Positions 7,538-16,639 are shown, counted from the stretch's first letter. The stretch: DNA of 64,000 nt from Streptomyces sp. NBC_01445 (GCF_035918235.1 NZ_CP109485.1:5084001-5148000); one strand, 5' to 3'. The notes: generated by a model from the letters alone, not told the origin. Made by a program: numbers and translations.

Positions 7538-8361
7538 GTACGGGCCTCCGGCGCGGGGGACGGGCGACGGCGCAGGCGGTGCAGGCGCAGCTTCAGTTCG
7601 AGGCGCCAGGCCGCGTCCTCCTGGCCGACGTGGACGCGCGGCAGGGCGAATTCGCCGGTGAGGTCGCCCGGCGAGATGGCGCAGGCGTAGCGGTATCCGG
7701 CGCGGCGGACGGCGTCCGCGACACGGCGGTCGACGGTGCCGTAGGGGTAGCAGAAGCCGGGGACCTCGCGTCCGGTGAGTTCCTCGAGGCGTCTTCGGCT
7801 GTCCTCGGTCTCCGCGCGCAGGACGCGGTCGTCGACGTGGGTGAGGTCGACGTGGGTCAGGCCGTGCGAGCCGATCTCGATGCCCGCGGACGCGGCGGTC
7901 CGGATGCCGCGCTCCGACAGGAGCGGCTTGCGCGGGCCCAGCGGGTCCCACTCGTTGACGCCGTCGAGGCGGCCGGGCAGGACGAACAGCGTCGCGCCGC
8001 AGCCGTAGTGGCGAAGCAGCGGCAAGGCGTTGTCGACGAAGTCGCAGTAGCCGTCGTCGAAGGTGAGCCCCACCAGGCCGCGGTCCGTGCCGAGCGCGCG
8101 GGCCTCCAGGAGCGCCGCCACGCCCACCCCGCGCAGCCCGCGCCTGCGCAGCCGGCGGAGCTGTTCGTGGAGGCGCTCGGGGGAGACGGTGACGCGGTAC
8201 GGGTCGTCTCGGCAGTCGTCCACGGAGTGGTACATCGCAATCCACATCGGCCGCTCGGGGAGCAGCCGGCGGGTGCGGTCCGGGAGCCACGGCCGTGCGC
8301 GCGGAACGGTTCTTGTCCCGGTGCGTCCTGTGTCATCGGTGCGTCCTGCGTCAACGGGCAT
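7534..8361 (-). CDS. Polysaccharide deacetylase (NodB domain)
   Basis: Carbohydrate esterase 4-type deacetylase of 275 residues, probably removing N- or O-acetyl groups from the polymer. Metal-binding motifs are visible: LTFDDGYCDF (TFDDG) and GSHGLTHVDL (H-x3-H), then GFCYPYGT. No signal peptide or membrane segment precedes the domain, so it may act in the cytoplasm or be exported otherwise. ATG 8361 is chosen, overlapping the flippase end by 11 bp; an in-frame TTG at 8391 is possible. The stop overlaps the next start (ATGA). Confidence 0.85.
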   Translation of the reverse strand: MPVDAGRTDDTGRTGTRTVPRARPWLPDRTRRLLPERPMWIAMYHSVDDCRDDPYRVTVSPERLHEQLRRLRRRGLRGVGVAALLEARALGTDRGLVGLTFDDGYCDFVDNALPLLRHYGCGATLFVLPGRLDGVNEWDPLGPRKPLLSERGIRTAASAGIEIGSHGLTHVDLTHVDDRVLRAETEDSRRRLEELTGREVPGFCYPYGTVDRRVADAVRRAGYRYACAISPGDLTGEFALPRVHVGQEDAAWRLELKLRLHRLRRRPSPAPEART

Positions 8362-10015
8362 GCCGGAGCTTTCTGGTCGCGGAGCGGACAACGGGAACGA
8401 GGGGCGCGAGGGACTCGGCCCTCAGCGCCCACAGGAGGACGACGAACACGGCCGCCACGGCGAGACACCCGGCCCCGCCCGCCGCGAGCGGCGACGTGAA
8501 GGAGGCCGCAGCCATCAGCCCCGCCACCGTCGCGCCCGCGGCGGCGAGCAGCGGCTTGCCCATCTCGGCCAGGACCTTGGAGACGTCGACGGGGACGCTG
8601 CGCCGGTCCATCCCGGCAAGGAGGAGTACGGCGGTGAGGGTGATCCCGAAGGCGTTGGCACCCGCGATGCCCCGTACGCCCCACAGGTCGACCGTCCGGG
8701 CGCCCACGCCGGCGGTGGCGGCCATGCCCACGGCCATCGCACCCACCGGGTACCAGGTGGGGCGGCCCGCCGAGAAGTAGGAGCGGACCAGGGCGCCCAC
8801 CATGGAGTGGCCGAGGAGGCCGAGGGCGTACACGCGCATGACCGAGGCCGTGGCGGCGGTGTCGGCGGCGGTGAACGCGCCGCGCTGGAACAGGACTTGG
8901 ATGATCTGCGGGGCGCAGGCGAAGATCGCGGCGGCGCCGACGAGGACCACGCAGGCGGCGAGGCCGAGGTCGCGCTCGATGCGGGCGCGGGCCGCCGCGA
9001 CGTCGCCGCGCGCCACTGCCTGCGCCACCACCGGGAACGTGACGGTGCACAGCATCAGGGAGAACGACATCGGCAGCTGGGCCACCTTCTGGGCGTAGTT
9101 CAGGTGCGAGATGGAGCCCGCGGCGAGCGACGACGCGAGGAAGCGCTCGATGAACACCTGCGACTGCTTGCACAGGGCGAAGGCCAGGACGGCGGCGATG
9201 AGCCCGAGGTGCATGGCCCGGACCTTGGCCGCGGTCTCGCCCCCGGGCTCGTCCGCGAGGTTCTCGCCGGCTTTCGCTGTGTTCAACCGCCTTTGAAAAG
9301 CAGGCAGTTGGACAGCCACCATCAGACAGCCGCCGACGGCCACCCCCATCGCGGCGGACCGCACGCCGAGGCGCGTCCCGCACACGAGCATCGTCGCGAT
9401 GATGCCGATGTTGTACGCGACATAGATCGCGGCCGGTGGCAGATAGCAGCCGTGGGCCCGCAGCGCCGCGCTGCAGTATCCGGCCAGGCCGAACGTGAGG
9501 ACACACGTGGCGGTCAACCGGGTGCAGTCGACGGCCAGTTGGGGGTCGGGCAGGCCGGGCGCCAGGACGTGTACGAGGAACGGCGCACCCGCGATCAGCA
9601 GCACGGTCGCGGCCAGGAACGCGAGGCCGAAGCGGGGCAGTGACGACGAGACGAGGGACCGTACGGGATCGGTGCCTCCGGCCTGCGCGCGGCGGGCGAT
9701 GGCCGCGCTGAACGCGGGCACGAGCACGAACGCCAGGCCGTCCTCGATGAGGAGCGTGGAGGCGAACTCCGGGACCGTCCACGCGACCAGGAACGCGTCG
9801 GTCTCGCTGCCCGCGCCGAAGAGGTGCGCGAGGGACTGGTCGCGGCCGAGACCGAGGATCGACCCGGCGGCCGAGAGGACGGCCGTGAGCAGGGCGGCCC
9901 GCGCGAGGCGGCTGTTCGACGCTCCGGGGGATTCGGGGGCGGCCGGCTCGGCCCTGAGCTGGGCGGGCAGGCCCGCTGCCGTACGGGTGTCGCCGTCCGC
10001 GGTGGGGATGGTCAC
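8351..10015 (-). CDS. MurJ/Wzx-type lipid-linked oligosaccharide flippase
   Basis: Integral membrane protein of 554 residues with roughly 13-14 hydrophobic segments and the MurJ/MviN hallmarks near the N-terminus (GLGRDQSLAHLFGAGSETDAF; an FVPAFS-type segment) and in the middle (VFQRGAF-like LFQRGAFTAADT). In an operon with a priming transferase and a polymerase it most likely flips the exopolysaccharide repeat unit rather than lipid II. The GTG start at 10015 overlaps the upstream TGA as GTGA. Paralogy with the essential cell-wall MurJ is expected. Confidence 0.85.
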   Translation of the reverse strand: MTIPTADGDTRTAAGLPAQLRAEPAAPESPGASNSRLARAALLTAVLSAAGSILGLGRDQSLAHLFGAGSETDAFLVAWTVPEFASTLLIEDGLAFVLVPAFSAAIARRAQAGGTDPVRSLVSSSLPRFGLAFLAATVLLIAGAPFLVHVLAPGLPDPQLAVDCTRLTATCVLTFGLAGYCSAALRAHGCYLPPAAIYVAYNIGIIATMLVCGTRLGVRSAAMGVAVGGCLMVAVQLPAFQRRLNTAKAGENLADEPGGETAAKVRAMHLGLIAAVLAFALCKQSQVFIERFLASSLAAGSISHLNYAQKVAQLPMSFSLMLCTVTFPVVAQAVARGDVAAARARIERDLGLAACVVLVGAAAIFACAPQIIQVLFQRGAFTAADTAATASVMRVYALGLLGHSMVGALVRSYFSAGRPTWYPVGAMAVGMAATAGVGARTVDLWGVRGIAGANAFGITLTAVLLLAGMDRRSVPVDVSKVLAEMGKPLLAAAGATVAGLMAAASFTSPLAAGGAGCLAVAAVFVVLLWALRAESLAPLVPVVRSATRKLRHAR

Positions 10016-11391
10016 GGCGTCGCCGCCTCCTTCAGGAGCGCCTGCGGCGCCAGGCCCCACCAGGCGGCGAGGCCGATGACGAGGGCGGCCAGCACGGTCG
10101 ATGGACCGCCGATGTCGGCGTACACGAAGTCCACGAGCTGCCAGCCGAGCAGGCCGCACGCGACGAGGCCGCAGTCCGGGCCTGGCCGGGTGCGCGCACC
10201 GCGGCCGAGGCGGCGCAGGGCGAGCAGCAGCAGGGCGATCCAGCCGCCCGCGAGGGCCATCAGGCCGATCAGGCCCTGCTCACTGAGGACGAGCAGATAC
10301 ATGTTGTGCGGGGACAGCAGCGGCTGGCGCTTGAACGCGGCGCCCGCGCCCGCCGTGTCGCTGCCCGAGGAGAGCGCGAGCGAGGCGTGGGTGTCGCGGT
10401 GGGCGGGGAACCCCTTGAGACCGACGCCCGTCGCCGGGTGCTCGCTCCACATGTCGACCGCCGCGGCCCACATCGTGTACCGGTCCGTGACGGACTGGTC
10501 GGGAGCGTCGGCGACCTGCGTGATGCTGCTCATGCGCTCCTGGAGGAGCTGCGTCCCGATGCCGAAGCCGCCCACCAGGACGACGGCGGCCGCCGCGGTC
10601 ACGGCGAACAGGCGGACGGCGCGCCGCACCCCGGCGAGCAGCACCTGCGCGCCGCAGGCTACGACGGTCGCGATCCACGCACCCCGGCTGAAGGAGAGCG
10701 CGAGCGGCAGGAGCAGCGCGAGCGCGCACAGCAGGGCGGGGGTGCGCCAGGCGGCGGTACGGGCACCGAGGGCCAGGCCGACGGCGGCCACGAGCCCGTA
10801 CGACACCACCGTCGCCATTCCCATGACGTCCGTGGGGCCGAAGGTGCCGACGGCGCGGATGTCCTCGCCCATGTACGAGGCGCCGGTCCCGGTCAGGTAC
10901 TGGTGGATGCCGATGCCGCCCTGCCACAGGGCCAGCCCCACGAACGACCAGGCGAGCAGCCGGAAGTCACGGCGGTCGCGGACCAGGACGAGGACGGACA
11001 CGGGGACGAGGACGAAGATCTGGCAGTAGCGGACCATGCCGACGAGCGCGGTCGACGACGAGTCGGCGCCCACCGCGGCGACGGCGATCCCGACGACGGG
11101 CATCCCGAGGAGGATCGCGGCGGTACGGGCCAGGGGGCGCTCGGCGCGACGCAGGGTGACGGCCACGCAGACGGCGACGACCAGGCCGGAGACCGCGTCC
11201 GCGAGACTGCCGCCCCCGGTTCCCGCCGAGCCGGGCGTCAGCGGGAGGCCGAGCACGGCGACCATCAGGACGACGGGGAGCACGGGGGCGTACCGGCCGA
11301 GGACGGCGACGAGCGCAGCGGCCGGGGCGGGGCGCACACCGGTCGGACCTGGAGCCGTACGCAGCCCGGCGTCCGCGGGAGAGGCAGTCAC
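10012..11391 (-). CDS. O-antigen ligase/Wzy polymerase-like membrane protein
   Basis: Polytopic membrane protein of 459 residues, predicted to polymerise or transfer lipid-linked oligosaccharide outside the membrane. About ten to twelve transmembrane stretches surround a long extracytoplasmic loop, after which ATGVGLKGFPAHRD and SPHNMYLLVLSEQGLIGLM match the Wzy_C/O-antigen ligase pattern (conserved HN-x3-L). GTG 11391 lies 4 bp after the priming transferase stop codon; its own stop overlaps the flippase start. Confidence 0.85.
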   Translation of the reverse strand: MTASPADAGLRTAPGPTGVRPAPAAALVAVLGRYAPVLPVVLMVAVLGLPLTPGSAGTGGGSLADAVSGLVVAVCVAVTLRRAERPLARTAAILLGMPVVGIAVAAVGADSSSTALVGMVRYCQIFVLVPVSVLVLVRDRRDFRLLAWSFVGLALWQGGIGIHQYLTGTGASYMGEDIRAVGTFGPTDVMGMATVVSYGLVAAVGLALGARTAAWRTPALLCALALLLPLALSFSRGAWIATVVACGAQVLLAGVRRAVRLFAVTAAAAVVLVGGFGIGTQLLQERMSSITQVADAPDQSVTDRYTMWAAAVDMWSEHPATGVGLKGFPAHRDTHASLALSSGSDTAGAGAAFKRQPLLSPHNMYLLVLSEQGLIGLMALAGGWIALLLLALRRLGRGARTRPGPDCGLVACGLLGWQLVDFVYADIGGPSTVLAALVIGLAAWWGLAPQALLKEAATP

Positions 11392-11395
11392 GCGG

Positions 11396-12868
11396 TCAAC
11401 TCCCCGTGGAGCGTACGAGGGCGGCCGCGGTGCGCACCAGGATGCTGATGTCCTGCCACAGCGACCAGCTGTCGATGTACGCGTTGTCGAAGCGGGCGCG
11501 GTCCTCGATGGAGGTGTCGCCGCGCAGACCGTGGATCTGGGCGAGGCCGGTGATCCCGGTCGGCATGCGGTGCCGCTCGGCGTATCCGGGGTGGGCCTGG
11601 CTGAACTGCATGACGAAATAAGGGCGTTCGGGGCGCGGGCCGACGAGGCTCATGTCGCCGCGGAACACGTTCCACAGCTGGAGCAGCTCGTCCAGGGAGG
11701 TGCGCCGCAGGAACCGGCAGAACCACGCCATCTGCTTCTCGTCGGCGACGCTCCACCGGGTGGCGGACTCCATCGCGTCGATCGGGCGGTGCGTGCGGAA
11801 CTTCAGCAGCGTGAAGGGCTTCCCGTCCTTCCCGACGCGCTCCTGCCGGAAGACGACGCCGGGCCCTTCGGCGAGGCGCAGCCACACGGCGCACACGAGC
11901 AGGACCGGGCTGGTCAGGACGAGGAGGGTGCCGGAGACGACGAGGTCGAGCGCGCGCTTGCCGGCGCTGCCACGGCGGCGGGCCGGCGGTCGCGGCCGGT
12001 AGCGGAACCCGGCGAGGTGCCGGGCCGCGTCGCCGGAGCGCGCCAGGTATGGGTCGGCCGACGGGTCGAACTCCCAGACGCCGCAGCCGTACTCGCCGAG
12101 CACCGCCAGCCAGGTCGCCCGGTCGGGCGCCGCGCCGTCGAGGAGGAGCGCCCGCCGCACCCCGTTCCGGATGATCGCGCGGCGCAGTTCGTCGGCCGTG
12201 CCGAGGACGGGCAGGTCGGGCCCGTCGCGGTCGGGCGGCCGTTCGGGCCCCTTGTCCGCCAGGATGCCGACGGGGCGTACGCCCGAGCGCGGGTGGCGCA
12301 GCAGGGCGGCGGCGACCGGCCGGGCGATGGTCTCGGGGCCGATGAGGAGGGTCGGGCAGGGGCGGCGCGCGGCGGCCTCGCGGCGCCGCCGGTAGACGAG
12401 GCCCCGGCCCGCGCCCGCGAGGAGACAGTGCAGAGCGGCGCCCGCCGCGAGCGTGGCGGCGGGCAGCGGGTCGAGCTGCGGGAACCCCGCGAGCCCGGCC
12501 GCCATGGCGCACCAGATCACCACGATGCGGCCGCCGATCGCGGGCCAGTCGTCTAGCAGAAGGCGGGGCGCGTCGCCGCGGTAGAGGCCCGCGCGCGCGT
12601 TCGCCGCCACGACCCCGGCGGCCAGCGCGATCACGAGCAGCGGGTGGTGCTGGACCGGCGCGATCACGAGGGTGCTCAGCACGGCGGCCGTACCGTCCGC
12701 CGCGAGGAGGGGCGTACGGGAGGGGTGCCGCTCGGCGGCGCGCCTTCCCGCAGGTGACCGGCGGCCGCCCGCCTCGGCACGTGGCGGGATGACCGAGGCG
12801 GTGAGGGTGCTCGGCGCAGTGGCGCGTGGCTGCCCCGCGGGGGAGGCAACGGTACGTTCCGCGGTCAC
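11396..12868 (-). CDS. Polyprenyl-phosphate sugar-1-phosphate transferase
   Basis: Priming enzyme of 490 residues that starts repeat-unit synthesis by moving a sugar phosphate onto undecaprenyl phosphate. The N-terminal half has several membrane helices and a CoA-binding-like/Rossmann segment (LIGPETIARPVAAAL), as in WbaP/CpsE-type enzymes. The C-terminal bacterial sugar transferase domain shows KRALDLVVSGTLLVLTSPV, FRQERVGKDGKPFTLLKFRT, RRTSLDELLQLWNVFRGDMS, LVGPRPE and GITGLAQIHG. GTG 12868 overlaps the upstream stop codon as GTGA. The sugar specificity is not readable. Confidence 0.9.
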   Translation of the reverse strand: MTAERTVASPAGQPRATAPSTLTASVIPPRAEAGGRRSPAGRRAAERHPSRTPLLAADGTAAVLSTLVIAPVQHHPLLVIALAAGVVAANARAGLYRGDAPRLLLDDWPAIGGRIVVIWCAMAAGLAGFPQLDPLPAATLAAGAALHCLLAGAGRGLVYRRRREAAARRPCPTLLIGPETIARPVAAALLRHPRSGVRPVGILADKGPERPPDRDGPDLPVLGTADELRRAIIRNGVRRALLLDGAAPDRATWLAVLGEYGCGVWEFDPSADPYLARSGDAARHLAGFRYRPRPPARRRGSAGKRALDLVVSGTLLVLTSPVLLVCAVWLRLAEGPGVVFRQERVGKDGKPFTLLKFRTHRPIDAMESATRWSVADEKQMAWFCRFLRRTSLDELLQLWNVFRGDMSLVGPRPERPYFVMQFSQAHPGYAERHRMPTGITGLAQIHGLRGDTSIEDRARFDNAYIDSWSLWQDISILVRTAAALVRSTGS

Positions 12869-13998
12869 GTGTTGATGGGCTCCCTGCACTCTGTGGGCTC
12901 CACGCCCAGTAGTTCGCGGTACACGTCTGCGACCGCGTCGGCGGTGCGCCGCACGTCGTGGTGCGTGCGCGCGTGCTGGAGGGCGAGGCCGCCGAGCGCG
13001 CCGAGCCGGTGGGGGTCGCGCAGCAGACCGGTCAGGGCGCGGGCGAGTGCCGCGGGGTCGTCCGGCGGGACGAGGCAGTCGGCCACGAGGCCGGCGGGCA
13101 GGCTCTCGCGGGCGCCGTCCACGTCGGTGACGACGACGGGCCGCCCGCAGGCCATGGCCTCCAGGGGCGCGAGCGCCATGCCCTCCCAGCGGGACGGCAG
13201 CACCACGAGGTCGGCCTGCCGGTACCAGGGCACGGGGTCGTCGGCGCCCACGAACCGTACGGAAGCGGTGGCCTGCCGGCGCAGCGCCGGCACGTCGGGC
13301 CCGTCCCCGACCAGCACGAGCCGAGCTCGCGGGAACCTCTCCTGTACGAGGGGCCAGGCGCGCACCAGGACGTCCTGGCCCTTCTGCCGGCAGATGCGCC
13401 CGACGCAGACCACCAGCGGATCGGCGGTGGCCTCGCGCGGTTCGGGCGCGGGCACGAAGCGGGTGAGGTCCACGCCGTTGGGGATGACGTCCCAGCGCGC
13501 GGTGATCCCGGCGCGCTCGCCCGTCGCGCGCTCCGCCTCGCTGACGCACACGACCCGGGAGGCCCAGCGCGCGCCCCGGCGCTCCCAGGCGAGGGCGATC
13601 CGGGCGGTGGCGCCGTCGACCGCCTCGAAGGACCAGGCGTGCGGCTGGAACACGGTGGGCACCCGGCCGCGGACGGCGAGGCGCGCGACGAGTCCGGCCT
13701 TGGCGCTGTGCGCGTGGACGAGGGTCGGTCGCGCCTGCGCCACGAGGCGGGCCAGGCCGCGTACTTCGCGCGCGATACCGGGCCCGGGCGAGCGGGTCGC
13801 CTCCCAGGGCAGAACGTCGCAGCCGATGCGGCGCAGCGATCCGGCGAGGGGACCGTCGGGCGGGCAGGCCACGCTGATCCGCATGCCGGCCGTGAGCTGA
13901 GCCTCGGTCAGATCACGGACGACGCGGGCCACTCCGCCGTCGACGGGCTGGGTGACATGGAGGACACGCGGTCGAGAGGGTGTCGCTGTCAGTTGCAT
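12865..13998 (-). CDS. GT4-family glycosyltransferase
   Basis: GT-B glycosyltransferase of 377 residues. It has an N-terminal acceptor domain (LHVTQPVDGGVARVVRDL; VHAHSAKAGLVARLA) and a C-terminal donor domain with VIPNGVDLTRFVPA, VCVGRICRQKGQDVLVRAW, LVLVGDGPDVPAL and PSRWEGMALAPLEAMACGRP. ATG 13998 is preceded by GAAGGG with 8 bp spacing. It is the first enzyme gene of the operon, 35 bp downstream of the secreted protein, and overlaps the priming transferase. Confidence 0.88.
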   Translation of the reverse strand: MQLTATPSRPRVLHVTQPVDGGVARVVRDLTEAQLTAGMRISVACPPDGPLAGSLRRIGCDVLPWEATRSPGPGIAREVRGLARLVAQARPTLVHAHSAKAGLVARLAVRGRVPTVFQPHAWSFEAVDGATARIALAWERRGARWASRVVCVSEAERATGERAGITARWDVIPNGVDLTRFVPAPEPREATADPLVVCVGRICRQKGQDVLVRAWPLVQERFPRARLVLVGDGPDVPALRRQATASVRFVGADDPVPWYRQADLVVLPSRWEGMALAPLEAMACGRPVVVTDVDGARESLPAGLVADCLVPPDDPAALARALTGLLRDPHRLGALGGLALQHARTHHDVRRTADAVADVYRELLGVEPTECREPINT

Positions 13999-14033
13999 GC
14001 GCGTTTCCCTTCGTCATGGAGGAGGGAGACGCG

Positions 14034-15122
14034 CTAGGGCTTGGCGTCGACCGCTGCGAAGAGCACGCCGATCCAGGCCGTGTCCCGCCGCGATGTCATC
14101 CGGAGGTCTAGCCCCGGCCCCCGCTGTCCGATGCCCCGGCCGAGCGCGAAGACGTCCGAGTCGTAGCCGAGGGTGTCGGCGTACGCGGGGACCCTTCTCG
14201 GCTGCGCGCGTCCCGGTTCACTGATGCTCGAATTGAGCACGTCGTCGGCCGGGTTGGCCGCGTTCTGGAGCGCGACGGGCAGGGCCCCGCGTCCCGAGGA
14301 GACACTCAGCGCGTCACCCTTGACGCCGCGGTCGCCGTTGTACGCGACCATGCCGACACGTCCGGCGCCGACGGGCAGCCCGGCCAGGTGGACCGTGTGG
14401 TCGCGGTGCCGCGCGTCGAAGGAGGCGAACCCGTCCCACAGCGCGAGCCGCCGCAGCGGCTCCGACGCCTTCTCGTACGCGGCGACCAGCGTCCAGCCGC
14501 CCCAGGCCCCGGCCGCCGAGCGCCCCTTCGCCACATTGAGCTGCGCGACGGTGTACGACCCGCCGCCGGACGCGCGCACGAGCCGGGTGACATCGGCGGA
14601 CGCCTGATAGGCATCGGCGCCGCCCGCGACGCGGTGCCCGATCAACGTGTCCGCGCGCACCGCCCTGTACTTCCCGCCGGGTTCGTGCAGCAGCACGCGG
14701 CCGTTGTCCCTGGCCGGCTTCTGCTCGCCCGCGCGGAGATTGCCACCCCAGTAGAGCCGCGCGTACGTGACCCTCGCGCCGGCGGGCAGCCGGACCTCCG
14801 CGCTGCTGGAGTTGTACGTGTTCGGGTCGCGGTCGATGTCCGTGTAGACCATGTCGAAGTCACCGTTGGCCGCCGCCCTGCCCGAACGGGCCGCGGGGCA
14901 CGACACCTTGGCCCCGACGGCAGCGGTCCGGCAGCTGATCGCCGCGTTGGCCGCCCGCACCACTCCACCGTGCTGAAGCGCCCGGTAGCGCTGGGTGAAA
15001 GCGATGCTCTCCGCCTCACGGGCCGGCGGCGCGACCGCGGCGCCACAGGTCGCGGAAACCGCTGCAAGAGCAATGACGCCCACCGCCGTGCGGCGCAGGA
15101 ACGAGCCCGTGTGATGACGCAT
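14034..15122 (-). CDS. Secreted protein of unknown function heading EPS operon
   Basis: Predicted secreted protein of 362 residues with a signal peptide at about 1-30 (MRHHTGSFLRRTAVG then a hydrophobic core). The mature part is rich in beta-type motifs: ARLYWGGNL, TRLVRASGGGSYTVAQLNV, WGGWTLVAAYE, VLNSSISEPGR. This resembles the DUF3344-like/adhesin-type extracellular domains that precede sortase or repeat regions in other Gram-positive surface proteins, but there is no sorting signal here. ATG 15122 has AAAGGGA 7 bp upstream; an upstream in-frame ATG at 15161 lacks this and would bury the signal peptide. Possibly binds or displays the polymer (inference). Confidence 0.7.
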   Translation of the reverse strand: MRHHTGSFLRRTAVGVIALAAVSATCGAAVAPPAREAESIAFTQRYRALQHGGVVRAANAAISCRTAAVGAKVSCPAARSGRAAANGDFDMVYTDIDRDPNTYNSSSAEVRLPAGARVTYARLYWGGNLRAGEQKPARDNGRVLLHEPGGKYRAVRADTLIGHRVAGGADAYQASADVTRLVRASGGGSYTVAQLNVAKGRSAAGAWGGWTLVAAYEKASEPLRRLALWDGFASFDARHRDHTVHLAGLPVGAGRVGMVAYNGDRGVKGDALSVSSGRGALPVALQNAANPADDVLNSSISEPGRAQPRRVPAYADTLGYDSDVFALGRGIGQRGPGLDLRMTSRRDTAWIGVLFAAVDAKP

Positions 15123-15333
15123 GGCCGATTCCCTTTCAGGGACAAAGAGCTTCTGAATCACGGAAATGAGAATGCGAAAGTCACATTTGATGGGAAACGG
15201 TTCTGCGCCCCGCCTCGCCGGGCCGGGAGGTGAGCCACTGTAGCGACAGATGAGGATTTATCTGGGAAACCCGACATGTGTGTCTGAATGGTGAAGAAGT
15301 GAATTATCCGCCACGCGGTCACCCGATCGGGGG

Positions 15334-15362
15334 CGCAACCCCGCACGGGTGGCGCACGTTGA
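15334..15362 (+). promoter_or_regulatory. BldN-like promoter of short chaplin
   Basis: CGCAAC (15334-15339), 17 bp, then CGTTGA (15357-15362) resembles the consensus I recall for sigma-BldN promoters (CGTAAC-N16-CGTTGA), with one mismatch and one extra spacer base. It lies 58 bp before the chaplin start. BldN is known to drive chaplin and rodlin genes. The remaining 15123-15333 region should carry the divergent promoter of the polysaccharide operon, for which I recognise no element. Confidence 0.5.
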
Positions 15363-15419
15363 TCCACGAGCCGGGCGCTTGCCCCGGAGACGTATCAACC
15401 GACCGAGGAGCACTCCCCC

Positions 15420-15659
15420 ATGTCGCGTACCGCGAAGGCCTTTGTCTTTTCCACCGTTGCCGCCGCCGCTCTGGCCGGCACCGCCGGCGTCGCCGCCGCC
15501 GACAGTGGCGCGCAGGGTGCCGCCACCCACTCCGCCGGCGTGATCTCGGGCAACACCGTCCAGGTTCCCGTTCACGTCCCCGTGAACGCCTGCAGCAACA
15601 CGGTCGACGTGATCGGCCTGCTGAACCCGACGTTCGGCACCCGCTGCGCCGTCAACTGA
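15420..15659 (+). CDS. chpF: Short chaplin (chpF position)
   Basis: Secreted surface-active amyloid protein of 79 residues: signal peptide about 1-27 (ending VAAAD), then one chaplin domain with SGNTVQVPVHVPVNACSN, C58 and C76, ending GTRCAVN. The start ATG 15420 has CGAGGAG 8-9 bp upstream. It has its own BldN-like promoter and a perfect terminator, so it is monocistronic. The gene symbol follows position between the polysaccharide operon and melC, and is less certain than the family. Confidence 0.88.
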   Translation: MSRTAKAFVFSTVAAAALAGTAGVAAADSGAQGAATHSAGVISGNTVQVPVHVPVNACSNTVDVIGLLNPTFGTRCAVN

Positions 15660-15686
15660 TCCGGTTTCCCCTCGGACACTTCCGTG

Positions 15687-15710
15687 CGGCCGCCCCTTTC
15701 GGGGCGGCCG
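15687..15710 (+). terminator. Terminator after short chaplin
   Basis: Perfect 10-bp stem CGGCCGCCCC (15687-15696)/GGGGCGGCCG (15701-15710), TTTC loop, followed by ttctt, 28 bp after the chaplin stop codon. Confidence 0.85.
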
Positions 15711-15895
15711 TTCTTGTGTGCGTTGCGCCGTATGGGGGAGGGCCCCGCAGACCCCCGAACGGCCGCCCCACCTGGCACGACACGCCGAGAGACGAGGGCG
15801 ATCACACACGGCGTGTCGCCGTTCGGTTGCGCAGTGCGATCAGCCATTCCACGGTGGTCACAAGATCAGACACGCACCACCGAAAGGGAACAAAC

Positions 15896-16573
15896 ATGCA
15901 CCATCAGCCCGTACGGCGCATTGCTACCACCGCTCTTTGCGCGACGATTCTCCTCGGCACCGCCGCCCCCGCGATAGCCGCCGAAAGCGACCCGGGAAGC
16001 TCCAGCAGCGTCGAGGCACTGCGCGCACCGGTTCCCGGAGCGGATGCGCTGCTGGGCCAGGTCGGCACGCTCGGCAGCATGAGTTCCGTCATCACGCCGG
16101 TCACGGACCTGCTCACCGAGGTCCTCAAGGCCGACGACGGAAAGCTGTCCGCCGAGGCGGCACAGAAGCACGCGGACGCGATCAAGGCGGCCATCGACGC
16201 CGCCAAGGCCACCGTCCCCGCAACCACCACCACACCGAAGTCGGCCACCCCCGACGACGCCAAGGCGGCCCGGAAGGACGTGAAGGGCGACGCCCTGACC
16301 GCGCTCCAGACCGCCGTCGACGCGCTGCTCAAGGCGTCCACCGCGGGTGACGTCGCGGGCGTGGCCACGGCGGCCACGAACGTCGTCACCGGCCTGGTGA
16401 ACCTGCTCGCCGCCACGCTGCTCGGTGGCGGGCTGCCCGCGCCCACTCTGCCGGGCCTGCCCAAGCTCCCCGCACTCCCGGGGGTCCCGCTCCCGTCCAC
16501 GGCGTCCCTCCCGTCCACCTCCACGCTCCCGCAGACGCCGGCGCTCCCCAAGGCTCCCGCCCTGCACGACTGA
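15896..16573 (+). CDS. Small secreted Ala-rich protein, unknown
   Basis: Predicted secreted protein of 225 residues: signal peptide about 1-28 (IATTALCATILLGTAAPAIA), an alpha-helical Ala/Lys/Asp-rich middle (about 40-180, with SSVITPVTDLLTEVLKADDG and AIKAAIDAAKATVPA), and a Pro/Leu/Ser-rich C-terminus of short P-x-LP repeats (LPGLPKLPALPGVPLPST). No catalytic motif and no membrane anchor. ATG 15896 has GAAAGGGA 6 bp upstream. It lies between two chaplins and is followed by strong hairpins, so it is its own unit. A surface or matrix role is only suggested by context. Confidence 0.75.
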   Translation: MHHQPVRRIATTALCATILLGTAAPAIAAESDPGSSSSVEALRAPVPGADALLGQVGTLGSMSSVITPVTDLLTEVLKADDGKLSAEAAQKHADAIKAAIDAAKATVPATTTTPKSATPDDAKAARKDVKGDALTALQTAVDALLKASTAGDVAGVATAATNVVTGLVNLLAATLLGGGLPAPTLPGLPKLPALPGVPLPSTASLPSTSTLPQTPALPKAPALHD

Positions 16574-16574
16574 C

Positions 16575-16639
16575 GGGGGCGTGCCCGTATCGAAGCGGGC
16601 GCCCCCGCCCACCCGTCGCGCCGGTCCTGCACCGGCGCG
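16575..16639 (+). terminator. Two hairpins after secreted protein
   Basis: First hairpin 16575-16606, imperfect GGGGGCGtGCCCG paired with CGGGCGCCCCC. Second is CGCGCCGGT (16617-16625)/ACCGGCGCG (16631-16639), a perfect 9-bp stem followed by gcgggctttt. Confidence 0.7.

Noticed and set aside
8063..9643. Very long open frame antisense to the flippase gene, rich in Arg, Gly, His and Glu
   Set aside because: It mirrors the minus-strand genes, has no recognisable domain and has the amino-acid bias of antisense frames in GC-rich DNA. Similar frames lie opposite most genes here and were left out.
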